Both the position numbers and the translations under genes were made by a program. Positions 54,297 to 62,361 of a stretch of 64,000 nucleotides of DNA are shown piece by piece; position 1 is the stretch's first letter, and every line of letters begins with the position of its first letter. The stretch is from Acidobacteriota bacterium (lineage in GTDB: Bacteria > Acidobacteriota > Holophagae > Holophagales > Holophagaceae). The stretch covers positions 1 to 64,000 of the forward strand of contig JACPYP010000003.1 in the NCBI GenBank assembly GCA_016195985.1. The letters run 5' to 3'. Below the pieces are notes generated by a model that was given only the letters and a program-made list of their open reading frames with translations, did no database searches and was not told the DNA's origin.

Positions 54297-55094
54297 ATGA
54301 GCGAGATCACCGGCCCCAACGAGCCCAGCGGCCCCAGCGGCTCCAGCAATGTCCCGCCTCCAGACATTCCTCTGGCACAGTCCGTGTGGGCGCCGCCGCC
54401 ATCCATGGCCGCCCCGTCCATGATCCCGGCGCCCCTGCCGGACGAGCCCCTGCGGCCCGTGCCCTTCGAGGATTTCGACACCTACCCCACCTTCTGGTCC
54501 CGGGTGGGAGGCATGTTCCAGCTGGTGTTCCGGAATCCCATGGAGCTCTTCGAGCGCGTGCCCGTGACCGAAGGCCTGAACGCGCCCTGGCGCTTCCTGA
54601 TGCTGATGTCGATTCCCGTGTTCCTGCTCATGGCCCTGTTCTTTTTCATCATGGGCATGGGGGCCATGTTCGCGGCCCTGGAGCAGGCGGGGAAGAACGA
54701 CAGCAAGATGCTGACGACCCTGATCCCCGTGATCTTCGCAGTCATGCTGCTGCTGATGCCCCTGTTCAGCTTTCTGGGCATGGCCATCGGCGGCGCCCTG
54801 AACCACTTCTTCCTCTGGATGTGGGGCGGCCTCAAGCCCGGGGTGGGCACCGGCCAAAGCATCCGGGCCTACGGCTACGCCTCCGCCTTCATCCAGCTGG
54901 GCGGCATGATCCCCTACCTGGGCATCCTGATCCAGCTGGCCGGCCTCATCGCCGTCGGCATGGGCTTCGCGCGGATGCACAAGACCGATACCTGGCGCGG
55001 CATCTGCGCCGCGCTGACCCCCCTGTTCCTGGTCTGCTGCTGCGTGGTCATCCTGGCGTTCAGCATCCCCGCCATCATCGCGGCGAACCGCTAG
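54297..55094 (+). CDS. Yip1-domain multi-pass membrane protein
   Basis: A 265-residue protein. Pro/Ser-rich cytoplasmic N terminus (about 1-75) then five hydrophobic segments: FLMLMSIPVFLLMALFFFIM, TLIPVIFAVMLLLMPLFSFL, FIQLGGMIPYLGILIQLAGL, IAVGMGFA, LVCCCVVILAFSIPAIIAA. The arrangement fits Yip1/YIF1-type bacterial proteins of unknown role. It is 25 bases downstream of the sigma-54 activator, and probably in its operon. Confidence 0.75.
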   Translation: MSEITGPNEPSGPSGSSNVPPPDIPLAQSVWAPPPSMAAPSMIPAPLPDEPLRPVPFEDFDTYPTFWSRVGGMFQLVFRNPMELFERVPVTEGLNAPWRFLMLMSIPVFLLMALFFFIMGMGAMFAALEQAGKNDSKMLTTLIPVIFAVMLLLMPLFSFLGMAIGGALNHFFLWMWGGLKPGVGTGQSIRAYGYASAFIQLGGMIPYLGILIQLAGLIAVGMGFARMHKTDTWRGICAALTPLFLVCCCVVILAFSIPAIIAANR

Positions 55095-55124
55095 TGGTGT
55101 CCGCTCGAAATACCAGGTGCGATC

Positions 55125-55841
55125 TCAACGCCCATGGACACCACGGGGCGGGGGTCTGGGGGCGTGGCAGCGCCCCCAGCGGGGTGACAGCATGGGCGCG
55201 GTCCCGCGCCCATGCGCCAGAGGGGCCATGCGGTGCACGGCGCCAGCCTGCTGAGCGGTCCCTTCATCCCAGGTTTCAAACCCCCTGAACAACCGGTCGG
55301 CGCCTTCGCGCCCCAGGATCTCCGGCAGGCGCACGGTGCCGCCGAAGCCCGTGAGGATGCCGTGCTTCGCGGCGGGGTGGGCCAGGCGCAGGCCGCCCTT
55401 CCCCGCGCCGTCCGCCGCCACGGCCCAGCGTTCCTGGCCGTGCAGCGCCAGATCACAGCCGCCTCCCATGGCCACGCCGGATATCACCGTGAGGCTCTGC
55501 CACCCCCGCCAGAGCAAATGATCCATGATCCTCTGGCCGCGGCGGGCGAAGGGTTCGGCCGTGCGGGCATCCAGGGCGCCGACCTCGTGCAGGTCCGCCC
55601 CCGCGGAAAAGTGGCGGCCCTGTCCCGTCATCCACCCCGAACCGCTGAGGGCCAGGCGGCGGACGCCCGTCCAACGCAGCTCCACCAGAAGGCGGTCCAG
55701 GGCCACCAGCAGGTCGCTGTGCAGGCGGTGGAGGCCATCCCCGGAACGGAGGCCGATCCAGGCCCAGGCCTCCCCGCGCATCAGATCCAGCGACGTGCGC
55801 CCCTCGTACCAGGTTTCCGGCCTCTGGAACCCGGGCTTCAT
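55125..55841 (-). CDS. enoyl-CoA hydratase/isomerase-like protein, abnormal C terminus
   Basis: A 238-residue protein. The crotonase core is recognisable: LALSGSGWMTGQGRHFSAGA for the first oxyanion region, then GVAMGGGCDLAL for the second, and HGILTGFGGTVRLPEILG. Normal crotonases run to about 260 residues with a C-terminal helix. Here the last 40 or so residues (RMAPLAHGRGTAPM and on) come from a GC-rich hairpin-containing repeat, so the natural 3' end is probably lost or replaced. Start ATG overlaps the miaA stop (ATGA). The activity may be impaired. Confidence 0.7.
   Translation of the reverse strand: MKPGFQRPETWYEGRTSLDLMRGEAWAWIGLRSGDGLHRLHSDLLVALDRLLVELRWTGVRRLALSGSGWMTGQGRHFSAGADLHEVGALDARTAEPFARRGQRIMDHLLWRGWQSLTVISGVAMGGGCDLALHGQERWAVAADGAGKGGLRLAHPAAKHGILTGFGGTVRLPEILGREGADRLFRGFETWDEGTAQQAGAVHRMAPLAHGRGTAPMLSPRWGRCHAPRPPPRGVHGR
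55156..55214. repeat. paired GC-rich hairpins at the 3' end of the crotonase gene
   Basis: First hairpin: CTGGGGGCG (55156-55164) with CGCCCCCAG (55171-55179). Second: CATGGGCGCGG (55191-55201) with CCGCGCCCATG (55204-55214). The block reads as unlikely protein in all frames and resembles dispersed REP-type elements. Confidence 0.65.
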
Positions 55842-56719
55842 GCCAGGCCCAGGCGGCCCAGCGCCACCGCCAGGGGTTCCGCGTCCGGATCCCAGCTGGG
55901 CGCCTCGGGAAGCTGGTTGCGGAACCAGGTGGCTTGGCGCTTGGCATAGGCCTGGGTTTCCGTCACCACGGCGGCTTGAACCGCCTTCGCGTCGCCCCCG
56001 GCCATCCAGTTCGCATAGCCCAGGGGCCGCAGGGCGACCAGATCCCCGCCATGGCCCGCGGCCACCAGGCCAGCCACCTCCTCGCGCCAGCCCGCGCGCA
56101 CCTGGGCGGCCACCCGCGCCGCCACCCGCGCCCTCTGCCGCTCCCGCGCAGGCGCCACCACCAGGGCGCGCCACCCGAGCGGAAGGCCGGTCCCGGGGCC
56201 TGTCAGCAGGCTGGACGGCGCAAGCCCCGTGGCCAAGTGCAGGGCCAGCGCGCGCTGCACCCGGGCACTGTCGTTGGGGTGAAGGGCCGCCGCCCGCGCC
56301 GCATCCACCGCCGCCAGATAGCGGTGGAGCCTGGGCATGCCCAGGCGCTCCGCCCAGCCGCGCACCCGCTCCACCAAGTCAGGAGCCACCGGAGGCAGGT
56401 CGCTGAGCTGGTCCCAGATGCCCCGGAGGTACAGGCCCGAACCCGTCACCAGCACCGGCTCACAGCTGGCCCTGAGCCATTCCCGCACCAATTGGCCAAA
56501 ATCCTTGGGGTTGGGCCGGGCGCTCAGCGGCAACACCCCGTAGCCCACGTGGGGCACGCCCCCCCTCTCGGCCGCATCGGGTTGGCCGGTGCCAATGGCC
56601 AGGCCCTCCAAGGCCTGGTAGGGATCCCCGTTCACCACGGTGCCGCCCAAACGCCGGGCCACAGCCACTCCCAGAGCGGATTTGCCGGAAGCGGTGGGAC
56701 CGAGGATCACGATGGGCAT
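55838..56719 (-). CDS. miaA: tRNA dimethylallyltransferase MiaA
   Basis: A 293-residue enzyme. P-loop VILGPTASGKSALGVAVA (about 4-20), VNGDPYQALEGLAIGTGQP substrate region, HVGYGVLPL, VTGSGLYLRGI, and LHPNDSARVQRALAL are MiaA hallmarks. It adds dimethylallyl to A37 of tRNAs reading UNN codons. Usual members are about 300-315 residues. The DSQQ-type motif differs (GDPYQ), which is a notable substitution in the first substrate loop but is tolerated in some lineages. Confidence 0.9.
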   Translation of the reverse strand: MPIVILGPTASGKSALGVAVARRLGGTVVNGDPYQALEGLAIGTGQPDAAERGGVPHVGYGVLPLSARPNPKDFGQLVREWLRASCEPVLVTGSGLYLRGIWDQLSDLPPVAPDLVERVRGWAERLGMPRLHRYLAAVDAARAAALHPNDSARVQRALALHLATGLAPSSLLTGPGTGLPLGWRALVVAPARERQRARVAARVAAQVRAGWREEVAGLVAAGHGGDLVALRPLGYANWMAGGDAKAVQAAVVTETQAYAKRQATWFRNQLPEAPSWDPDAEPLAVALGRLGLA

Positions 56720-56815
56720 GGGTCAAAATTACCATCTGCCACGCCTGGGCGCGGCCTGTGCGCGGCCTGTGCGCGGGGGCGGGAACCTCCCCCGCCCTGG
56801 CGCCATTTCAAGGCC

Positions 56816-57196
56816 ATGCGCGTCTCGCTCTGCCTTTGCCTCGCCGCCGGCCTGCTGGCCGGAGAGCCCCCCCGGCCCGGACTGGACCGGGCCTTCCTCG
56901 CGCACATCCTCGCGGATTCCGAACAGGGCGCGAAGCCCTGGAAGACCTTCCGCGTCCCGGAAGATTCCGCCGCATCCGCCACGGTGGAAGTGGTGGGCGA
57001 ACTCACTCCCGCCGAGTACCGGCAGATGGCCTTCCAGGAATTCCTCGTCTGGTTCCGCGAGGATCTGAAACGGTTCTGGCGCGAGCACGGCGCCGGGGAC
57101 GCCGTGGCCGGCTGGGCCGAGGCCACCATGCCCGTGACCCGCTATGGCGGCAATCCCGTGCCCCAGAACGCCCCCCTGGGGCGGCTTGGTTTCTAG
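56816..57196 (+). CDS. small exported hypothetical protein
   Basis: A 126-residue protein. A short N-terminal hydrophobic signal (VSLCLCLAAGLLAGE) is followed by a mostly helical acidic/aromatic region (YRQMAFQEFLVWFREDLKRF). No family is recognised. It is divergent from miaA. It ends 60 bases before the IS5 remnant, so its operon, if any, stops here. Confidence 0.6.
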   Translation: MRVSLCLCLAAGLLAGEPPRPGLDRAFLAHILADSEQGAKPWKTFRVPEDSAASATVEVVGELTPAEYRQMAFQEFLVWFREDLKRFWREHGAGDAVAGWAEATMPVTRYGGNPVPQNAPLGRLGF

Positions 57197-57254
57197 CGCC
57201 GGTTTCTGGCTCGGGCCTCTGGGCTCTGTCTTCAAATTCGGAGTCAGGTAAGCA

Positions 57255-57480
57255 AGCACAACTTTGGCACCTATACCTGCGATGGCTTCCCTGATTGGGG
57301 AACCATCGTAGGCGCGGATGCCGAGCACACAACCAGGTTCCACGCCCATGAAGAGGTCGATGGCGTGACAACTCTCATGCGTTCGCCCAGGGCTAACCAT
57401 GAAGTCAACCGGTCGCCATGGGCATCGGCGATCAGGTGAATTTCCACGGAGAACCCGCCTCGCGCCCCATTTATAGCCCA
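57255..57480 (-). mobile_element. IS5-type transposase internal fragment (frameshifted)
   Basis: Minus-strand translation gives GARGGFSVEIHLIADAHGDR in one frame. Near 57405 it switches to FMVSPGRTHESCHAIDLFMG and AYDGSPIREAIAGIGAK in another, the conserved middle of IS5-family DDE transposases (second catalytic Asp region; GDRAYDG is GIRAYDG here). The N-terminal and C-terminal parts are missing. The direction is opposite to the copy at 59161-59913, so both point away from the island between them. Confidence 0.75.
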
Positions 57481-57791
57481 GGGGAGGTGGGTACTATCCG
57501 GGTCAGAGAAACCGTTTCGCATTTCAGGGCAACGCCCTTATTTCGGTAGCATCCCCCATTCTCCCCACCTCATCACCAAAGTCGCGTCTACTATCGCGAA
57601 GATCAGCAGCATTCTGGAAAATCCAATTCTGTCAGTGTGTGAGTTCTCGATGAAGTGATTGCCAATTTGGATGGTATTTTGGGATGTGGCAGCAATTTGT
57701 TGCTAGACATGGACGCACGTCGTTAATAGACGCATATATCTGGTTGTTAATCCTTACTAAAGCTCTCCCATTTAAGCTTATAGTTAGGGTA
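57481..57791. other. AT-rich stretch of the island without a convincing gene
   Basis: The base composition drops sharply after 57560 and stays low to about 59150. No open frame with a ribosome-binding site is seen here; the 62-codon plus-strand frame at 57684-57872 overlaps the tail of the small membrane-protein gene and lacks support. Confidence 0.45.
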
Positions 57792-57989
57792 TTAAGAGCT
57801 CGCCCCGCCCCTGCGCTTAGTTACCCAATAAACAATCAGTGTAGACACCAACCACAAGGCAATAACCAGTAGGAAGCATTGTTCCTTACGGAATCCATGA
57901 ACCAATACTGCGTAGAAGAAATAAATTACGAACCCGACTAGCATTGATGTCATAGTCTTGACTGTGGAGCTTAACTTAGTGGTAGTCAT
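57792..57989 (-). CDS. tiny two-helix membrane protein
   Basis: A 65-residue protein. The ATG at 57989 has GGGAGG five bases upstream. Two membrane helices are evident (MLVGFVIYFFYAVLVHG and FLLVIALWLVSTLIVYWV), with a basic loop (FRKEQC) and a basic C terminus (KRRGGASS). It is unrecognised. Size and topology suit an immunity-type or holin-like protein. It lies downstream of the CPBP gene on the same strand. Confidence 0.62.
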   Translation of the reverse strand: MTTTKLSSTVKTMTSMLVGFVIYFFYAVLVHGFRKEQCFLLVIALWLVSTLIVYWVTKRRGGASS

Positions 57990-58122
57990 GAAAACCTCCC
58001 TTGGGTGGAGTCTAATATCAACCGGCCACGGATGCAGCGAGCCGCTGAGCGAAGTCGAAGAAGCGAGAATAGGAGAAAGAGCGGAAAACCATACGGGGAG
58101 GGTCCTAGAATGAGTAGGAGTG

Positions 58123-58620
58123 TTAGGCGCGTTTGATAAGATGGACGGCGAGCACCGCGATAGCATTGTTAAAGACATGTGGGACTAGGGCAACTAAGTA
58201 TGCATATCTGAACCCCTTCTCGTGCCATGCAATGTATGAGCAGGACAGAAGGAAGAACATCCAAGCAGGGACAAAAAACCAGAGAAATCCGAACATCGCG
58301 TGGCCCAAGCCCCAAAGAACACCTGAAATTATTGCCACGCGTAACTTGCTAGTGATGAATGAAGATAGGATTGCAATGAGTAGGGCCAATAGAAAGGTTT
58401 CAATGATTGGGCTCAAAACAATTGCATTGAAGGCATCAAAAGAGGAGGAAAGATGGATCGTTGGAGCATATCGCTTTGGATCCATACGAACGATCCTGAA
58501 ACTCAACAACATCAATTTTCCCAAGCCCCAGCCTGGAAGAATGACCAACAAAGCAGTAAACGCACAGTAGCGCCAAAGCGGCCTATTTGTGTTGAACAGA
58601 AATTGGGTAAGACGGCTCAT
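58123..58620 (-). CDS. CPBP-family intramembrane protein with altered first motif
   Basis: A 165-residue polytopic protein with about five membrane segments. CPBP (CAAX protease/bacteriocin-processing) motif 1 normally has EExxxR; here SPIIETFLLALL has Glu74 followed by Thr75. Motif 2 is WGLGHAMFGF (His107) and motif 3 is VPHVFNNAI (His148, Asn151). So two of three motifs are intact. CPBP proteins process prenylated or secreted peptides or give immunity to self-made bacteriocins. Place and low GC agree with the HlyD fragment upstream. Confidence 0.72.
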   Translation of the reverse strand: MSRLTQFLFNTNRPLWRYCAFTALLVILPGWGLGKLMLLSFRIVRMDPKRYAPTIHLSSSFDAFNAIVLSPIIETFLLALLIAILSSFITSKLRVAIISGVLWGLGHAMFGFLWFFVPAWMFFLLSCSYIAWHEKGFRYAYLVALVPHVFNNAIAVLAVHLIKRA

Positions 58621-58627
58621 CTAAGAC

Positions 58628-58933
58628 CTATGAAGAGGCGGCTGTGGTTCTGGATCTGAGTACCGGATGAAGAACCAGCGATCGACATCTCCATCCCGAA
58701 TGAGATCGCGGGAAAGTGGTGTTAACCGGCCGGACAATGCCTCGCCCCCTCCCATTCACTTCCACATGGCCGAGAAAAGAAGCCAGCAACGCCACTCCTA
58801 TGGCTGCCATGAAAATCCATAACAGCAGCCATGTCCAAGGGGGCGAAACCTTTACCAAGGCACGCCCTTCCTCCGCCTGAAGATAGTGCTTCAGAGCCTC
58901 TTCGCGAAACAGGTTCGGGTCTGGTTGATTCAT
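58628..58933 (-). CDS. truncated HlyD-type adaptor of a bacteriocin export system
   Basis: A 101-residue frame. Its first 70 residues (LFREEALKHYLQAEEGRALV, WTWLLLWIFMAAIGVALLAS, GHVEVNGRGRGIVRP) match the N terminus, membrane helix and first barrel strand of adaptors that partner peptide-bacteriocin ABC exporters. After VRP the sequence loses the match and ends at 58628; the coiled-coil and lipoyl parts are missing. It therefore looks like the 5' stub of an export gene. No ABC transporter or precursor is found nearby in the window. Confidence 0.65.
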   Translation of the reverse strand: MNQPDPNLFREEALKHYLQAEEGRALVKVSPPWTWLLLWIFMAAIGVALLASFLGHVEVNGRGRGIVRPVNTTFPRSHSGWRCRSLVLHPVLRSRTTAASS

Positions 58934-59160
58934 CGATTTTCTGGTTGGGGGAATAGAACCATTCTTGCAAAGATCACCAAAAAAGGCTCCAAAAACTCGC
59001 CAACAGAAGCATTTGAGGTTCTAAACAGCGTTTTGTTTATAATTTAATTAATTATTTTAATGTTTACAATGACATGCCTTCAAATTGGCAACGTGAACAG
59101 TCGAGAGGGCTTGGATTTTTGTCGAAGTGCTTACCCAGTGTGAATGCCTGTGAGGAGTGA
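58934..59160. other. AT-rich upstream region of the island genes
   Basis: Very AT-rich (58985-59090) sequence upstream of the HlyD stub, with many possible promoter hexamers on the minus strand. A 27-codon plus-strand frame is present but has no ribosome-binding site. Confidence 0.4.
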
Positions 59161-59913
59161 ATGCCGCGAAGCCAACTCAATGATCGAGCCCGGGGCGAAA
59201 CTCGCGCCCTACTGCCGCCCGAATAAGGGCGACGAGGAAGACTGAGTCTGCTGAGTCACCCCTTCATCGAAACCATCCCCTGAAAACACCGAACAGGCAC
59301 CCCTTGCCGGGATCTCTCCGAGGCGTTCAGGCCCTGGGCTTTCGTCTTCACCCGTTTCAATCGGTGGAGCCAGGCTGGCGTCTGGCGGTGCGTTCTGGAT
59401 GTCCTCCGCGCTAAAACCGACGCCGAATGGGTGATGCTGGACGGAACTGTCCTCCGGGCCCATCAACACGCCGCTGGTAAAAAGGGGTGCCACACTCAAG
59501 CACTTCGGAGGTCCAGGGGCGGGTTCTCGACGAAAATCCACCTGACCGTCGATGCTCATGGCAACCGATTGGCTTCCTGGTCAGCCCCCGGGCACACGCA
59601 TGAGAGCCGCCACGCCATCGGCCCCCTCATGGGTGTGGAACCTGGTTATGCGCTCGGCGACCGCGCCTACGATGGTTCCCCAATCAGGGAGGCCATCGCA
59701 GGTATGGGCGCCAAAGCAGTGATTCCGCCGCATCCCCGTCGCAAAGACCCGGCCCACGATGACAGCCATCTCTAGAAAGCCCACCACGCCATTCAGAATC
59801 TGTTCGCGAAGCGGAAGCAATACCGCAGCCTCGCCACCCGTTATGACAAGACCATGCGGAACCACCGCGCCATGGTTGCCATCGCCTGCCTGCCCACATG
59901 GCTCGGTATTTGA
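59161..59913 (+). pseudogene. IS5-family transposase with three in-frame stop codons
   Basis: A single uninterrupted frame of 250 codons from ATG 59161 to TGA 59911-59913 spells a full-length IS5-type transposase. It runs from MPRSQLNDRARG through RTGTPCRDLSEAF, FNRWSQAGVWRCVLDVLRAK, TDAEWVMLDGTVLRAHQHAA, and AYDGSPIREAIAGMGAKAV to YRSLATRYDKTMRNHRAMVA. It is interrupted by TAA (59224), TGA (59281) and TAG (59773), with no net frameshift. The DDE Asp residues and the C-terminal region are otherwise recognisable. It has been inactivated by point mutations. Confidence 0.85.
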
Positions 59914-59922
59914 AAACAGACC

Positions 59923-60255
59923 CTAGCCGATCAGCTTCGGCAGCAGGTTGGCGGCCTGATCCCGGGCCAGGCGGGCGGCTTCGATGGCGTGGCGGGCCGC
60001 CTCTTCCGCCGACTGGCTGGGCGTGAGAAGGGCTTCGAGCTGGCCCCGCAGGCGCGCGGTTTCGCCTTCGGGATCCGCTAGGTGCTGCTGGGCCGCGGCC
60101 TCGAACACCAGCAGGAAGCATTGGATGGCGTCACAGGCCGTGGACACGATGGCGGCGCCGTGGCGGTGATCCACCTCCAGGGCCAGGGCCGCGGCCAGGA
60201 AACGGAGACCGTCCTCGAAGCGGGCCTGCAGGGAACCGGGGGGGCCGCTGCTCAT
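59923..60255 (-). CDS. small hypothetical protein downstream of purF
   Basis: A 110-residue soluble, all-helical, Ala/Leu-rich protein (FEDGLRFLAAALALEVDHRH, LDATAC-like CDAIQCFLLVFEAAAQQHL). No family is recognised; it has a HEPN-like flavour (paired helices) that is not established. It lies ten bases after purF on the same strand, in the probable purF operon. Confidence 0.6.
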   Translation of the reverse strand: MSSGPPGSLQARFEDGLRFLAAALALEVDHRHGAAIVSTACDAIQCFLLVFEAAAQQHLADPEGETARLRGQLEALLTPSQSAEEAARHAIEAARLARDQAANLLPKLIG

Positions 60256-60265
60256 CAGGGCTGGC

Positions 60266-61642
60266 TCATTCGCCCGGGGGCACGGGGTACTCGCCGGTGA
60301 AGCAGGCGTAGCAGAAGCCCTTTCCGTGCTCGGGGCCGTCGTCCCCCATGCAGCTCTCCAGATCCATCAGATCCAGGTAGCCCAGGGTGTCGGCCTCCAC
60401 GAACTCGGTGATCTCCTTCAGGCTCATGTAGGAAGCGATGAGGTGCTGCCGCTTGGGAGTGTCGATGCCGTAGAAGCAGGAATGCGTGGTGGGCGGGCAG
60501 GCGATGCGCATGTGCACTTCCTTCGCCCCGGCCTCGCGGACCATCTGCACGATCTTCTTGCTGGTGGTGCCGCGCACGATGCTGTCGTCCACCAGCACCA
60601 CGCGCTTGCCCGCCAGCAGGTGCCGCACGGGGTTCAGCTTCACCTTCACGCCGAAGCTGCGGATGTTCTGCTTGGGCTCGATGAAGGTGCGTCCCACGTA
60701 GTGGTTGCGGATGATGCCGAAGTCGAAGGGGATGCCCGAGTACTCCGAATAGCCCAGGGCCGCGCTGACGCCGCTGTCGGGCACGGGAACGATGAGATCC
60801 GCCTCTACGGGATGGCGCATGGCCAGGCGCCGGCCCATCTCGCGGCGCGCCACCATCACGCTCCGCCCGTAGACGAGGGAATCGGGCCGGGCGAAGTAGA
60901 TGTGCTCGAACACGCAGGGCCTCGCCTGCACCTTGGGCAGGGGGAACCGGGAGCGGATCTCGCCGTTCTTGCGGGAGACCACCACCATCTCTCCGGGCTC
61001 CACGTCCCTTTCGTAGCGGGCGCCCACGAGATCGAAGGCGCAGGTCTCGGAGCTGAACGCGTGGGTGCCGCCCATGCGGCCCATGGCCAGGGGCCGGAAG
61101 CCGTGCGGATCGCGGGCGGCGATGAGGGCGTCATCCGTGAGGATCAGCAGCGAGAAGGCGCCCTTGGCCTGGCGCAGGGCCATCATCACGGCATCCTCCA
61201 GGCTGTCCGCCTGGGCCCGGTTGATGAGGGCCAGCAGCACCTCGCTGTCGGAGGGGCTGGTGAAGGTGTGGCCATCAGTGATGAGGCTGGCGCGCAGCTC
61301 CTCGGTGTTGGTCAGGTTGCCGTTGTGGCAGAGGGCCACCTGGCCGAAACGGCCGTGGATGAGGAAGGGGTGGGCCGCCGAGGCCACATTGCCGCCGGTG
61401 GTGGAGTACCGGGTGTGGCCGATGGCCGCGTCGCCGGGCAGAGCATCCAGCACGGCCTCGGTGAACACATCGGCCACGTAGCCCTGGGCCTTGTGGAGGT
61501 GCAGCCCCTTCCCGTCCCCGGAACAGATGCCCGCGGCCTCCTGGCCGCGGTGCTGCAGGGCGTAGAGGCCCAGGTACGTCTGCCGGGAGGCCTCCGCCTG
61601 ATGGCAGATCCCGAACACCCCGCATTCATCCCTGAACGCCAT
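60266..61642 (-). CDS. purF: amidophosphoribosyltransferase PurF (4Fe-4S type)
   Basis: A 458-residue purine enzyme. A five- or six-residue propeptide precedes Cys in DECGVFGICHQ, the Ntn nucleophile. The PRPP loop is VVLVDDSIVRGTTSKKI. Four Fe-S cysteine regions match the B. subtilis type: RPCVFEHIYFARPDS, THSCFYGIDTP, and CYACFTGEYP (two). It transfers glutamine ammonia to PRPP as the first step of purine synthesis. The Cys set predicts oxygen sensitivity. Confidence 0.97.
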   Translation of the reverse strand: MAFRDECGVFGICHQAEASRQTYLGLYALQHRGQEAAGICSGDGKGLHLHKAQGYVADVFTEAVLDALPGDAAIGHTRYSTTGGNVASAAHPFLIHGRFGQVALCHNGNLTNTEELRASLITDGHTFTSPSDSEVLLALINRAQADSLEDAVMMALRQAKGAFSLLILTDDALIAARDPHGFRPLAMGRMGGTHAFSSETCAFDLVGARYERDVEPGEMVVVSRKNGEIRSRFPLPKVQARPCVFEHIYFARPDSLVYGRSVMVARREMGRRLAMRHPVEADLIVPVPDSGVSAALGYSEYSGIPFDFGIIRNHYVGRTFIEPKQNIRSFGVKVKLNPVRHLLAGKRVVLVDDSIVRGTTSKKIVQMVREAGAKEVHMRIACPPTTHSCFYGIDTPKRQHLIASYMSLKEITEFVEADTLGYLDLMDLESCMGDDGPEHGKGFCYACFTGEYPVPPGE

Positions 61643-61703
61643 GCTTCCTCCGAGTCCTTCAGGATACCGCCCCGGCCCCGGTTGCCGAACCAGCAGTTCC
61701 CGA

Positions 61704-62297
61704 TCAGCGCACCGTCACGGTTCCGCTGGCTTCCTGCTGGGCCTCTTGGGCCATGGACCTCAGCGTGCTCAGCAGGGTCATGCCGGCCTCGGTGGGAATC
61801 AGCCCCGTGGTGCTGTCCAGGCCTTCCAGGTGCAGCTCGATGCGGGCCACGTCGCCCTGCTCGAAGCGGGCGCTGAGATCGCACAGGGCCAGCAGCTTCG
61901 GCGCCACCTCCACCAGCACGGTCGAGGCGTGGATGCCCGCGGGCATTTCCAGGCTCCATACCGGCAGGCTGCGGTTTCCGAAGCGGAGGATGATGGGCTC
62001 CCGCCTGGTCTGCGGCGACGGCCCTGCCAGGTAGAGCAGGCGCTCGGCCCGGCCCAGCAGCATGGCCTGGGCGTAGGCCGTGCCCTGGGAGCGGTCCGCT
62101 TCCAGGCGCCAGCCGCCCATGCGGGGCTTCTGAACCTTGTTCTGGGTGCGCGTCGCCGGGGTGGCCTGCAGCCGGAACTGCGTCTCCAGCGGCTGCGCGT
62201 CGCCCCGCATCCAAAGCTGCATCCGGTAGCGGAGTCCCTCCTGGGCGCAGACCGGCAGCGAAAAGGCCAGGAGAAACAGGAGAGCCAAAGAACGCAC
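61704..62297 (-). CDS. exported hypothetical protein upstream of purF
   Basis: A 197-residue protein. Signal peptide (LALLFLLAFSLPVCA) then a beta-rich domain (LRYRMQLWMRGDAQPLETQF, RRLEADRS). Family not recognised; resembles small periplasmic proteins that carry an outer-membrane lipoprotein-like lipocalin/LolA shape, but that is not shown. It is 61 bases upstream of purF on the same strand. It is divergent from the HAD gene. Confidence 0.62.
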   Translation of the reverse strand: MRSLALLFLLAFSLPVCAQEGLRYRMQLWMRGDAQPLETQFRLQATPATRTQNKVQKPRMGGWRLEADRSQGTAYAQAMLLGRAERLLYLAGPSPQTRREPIILRFGNRSLPVWSLEMPAGIHASTVLVEVAPKLLALCDLSARFEQGDVARIELHLEGLDSTTGLIPTEAGMTLLSTLRSMAQEAQQEASGTVTVR

Positions 62298-62361
62298 GAG
62301 ACCACCTTCCCTTCTAGGGTGCCATCCCGTGAGATCCTGGACCAGCAGGTGGAGATGGCTG

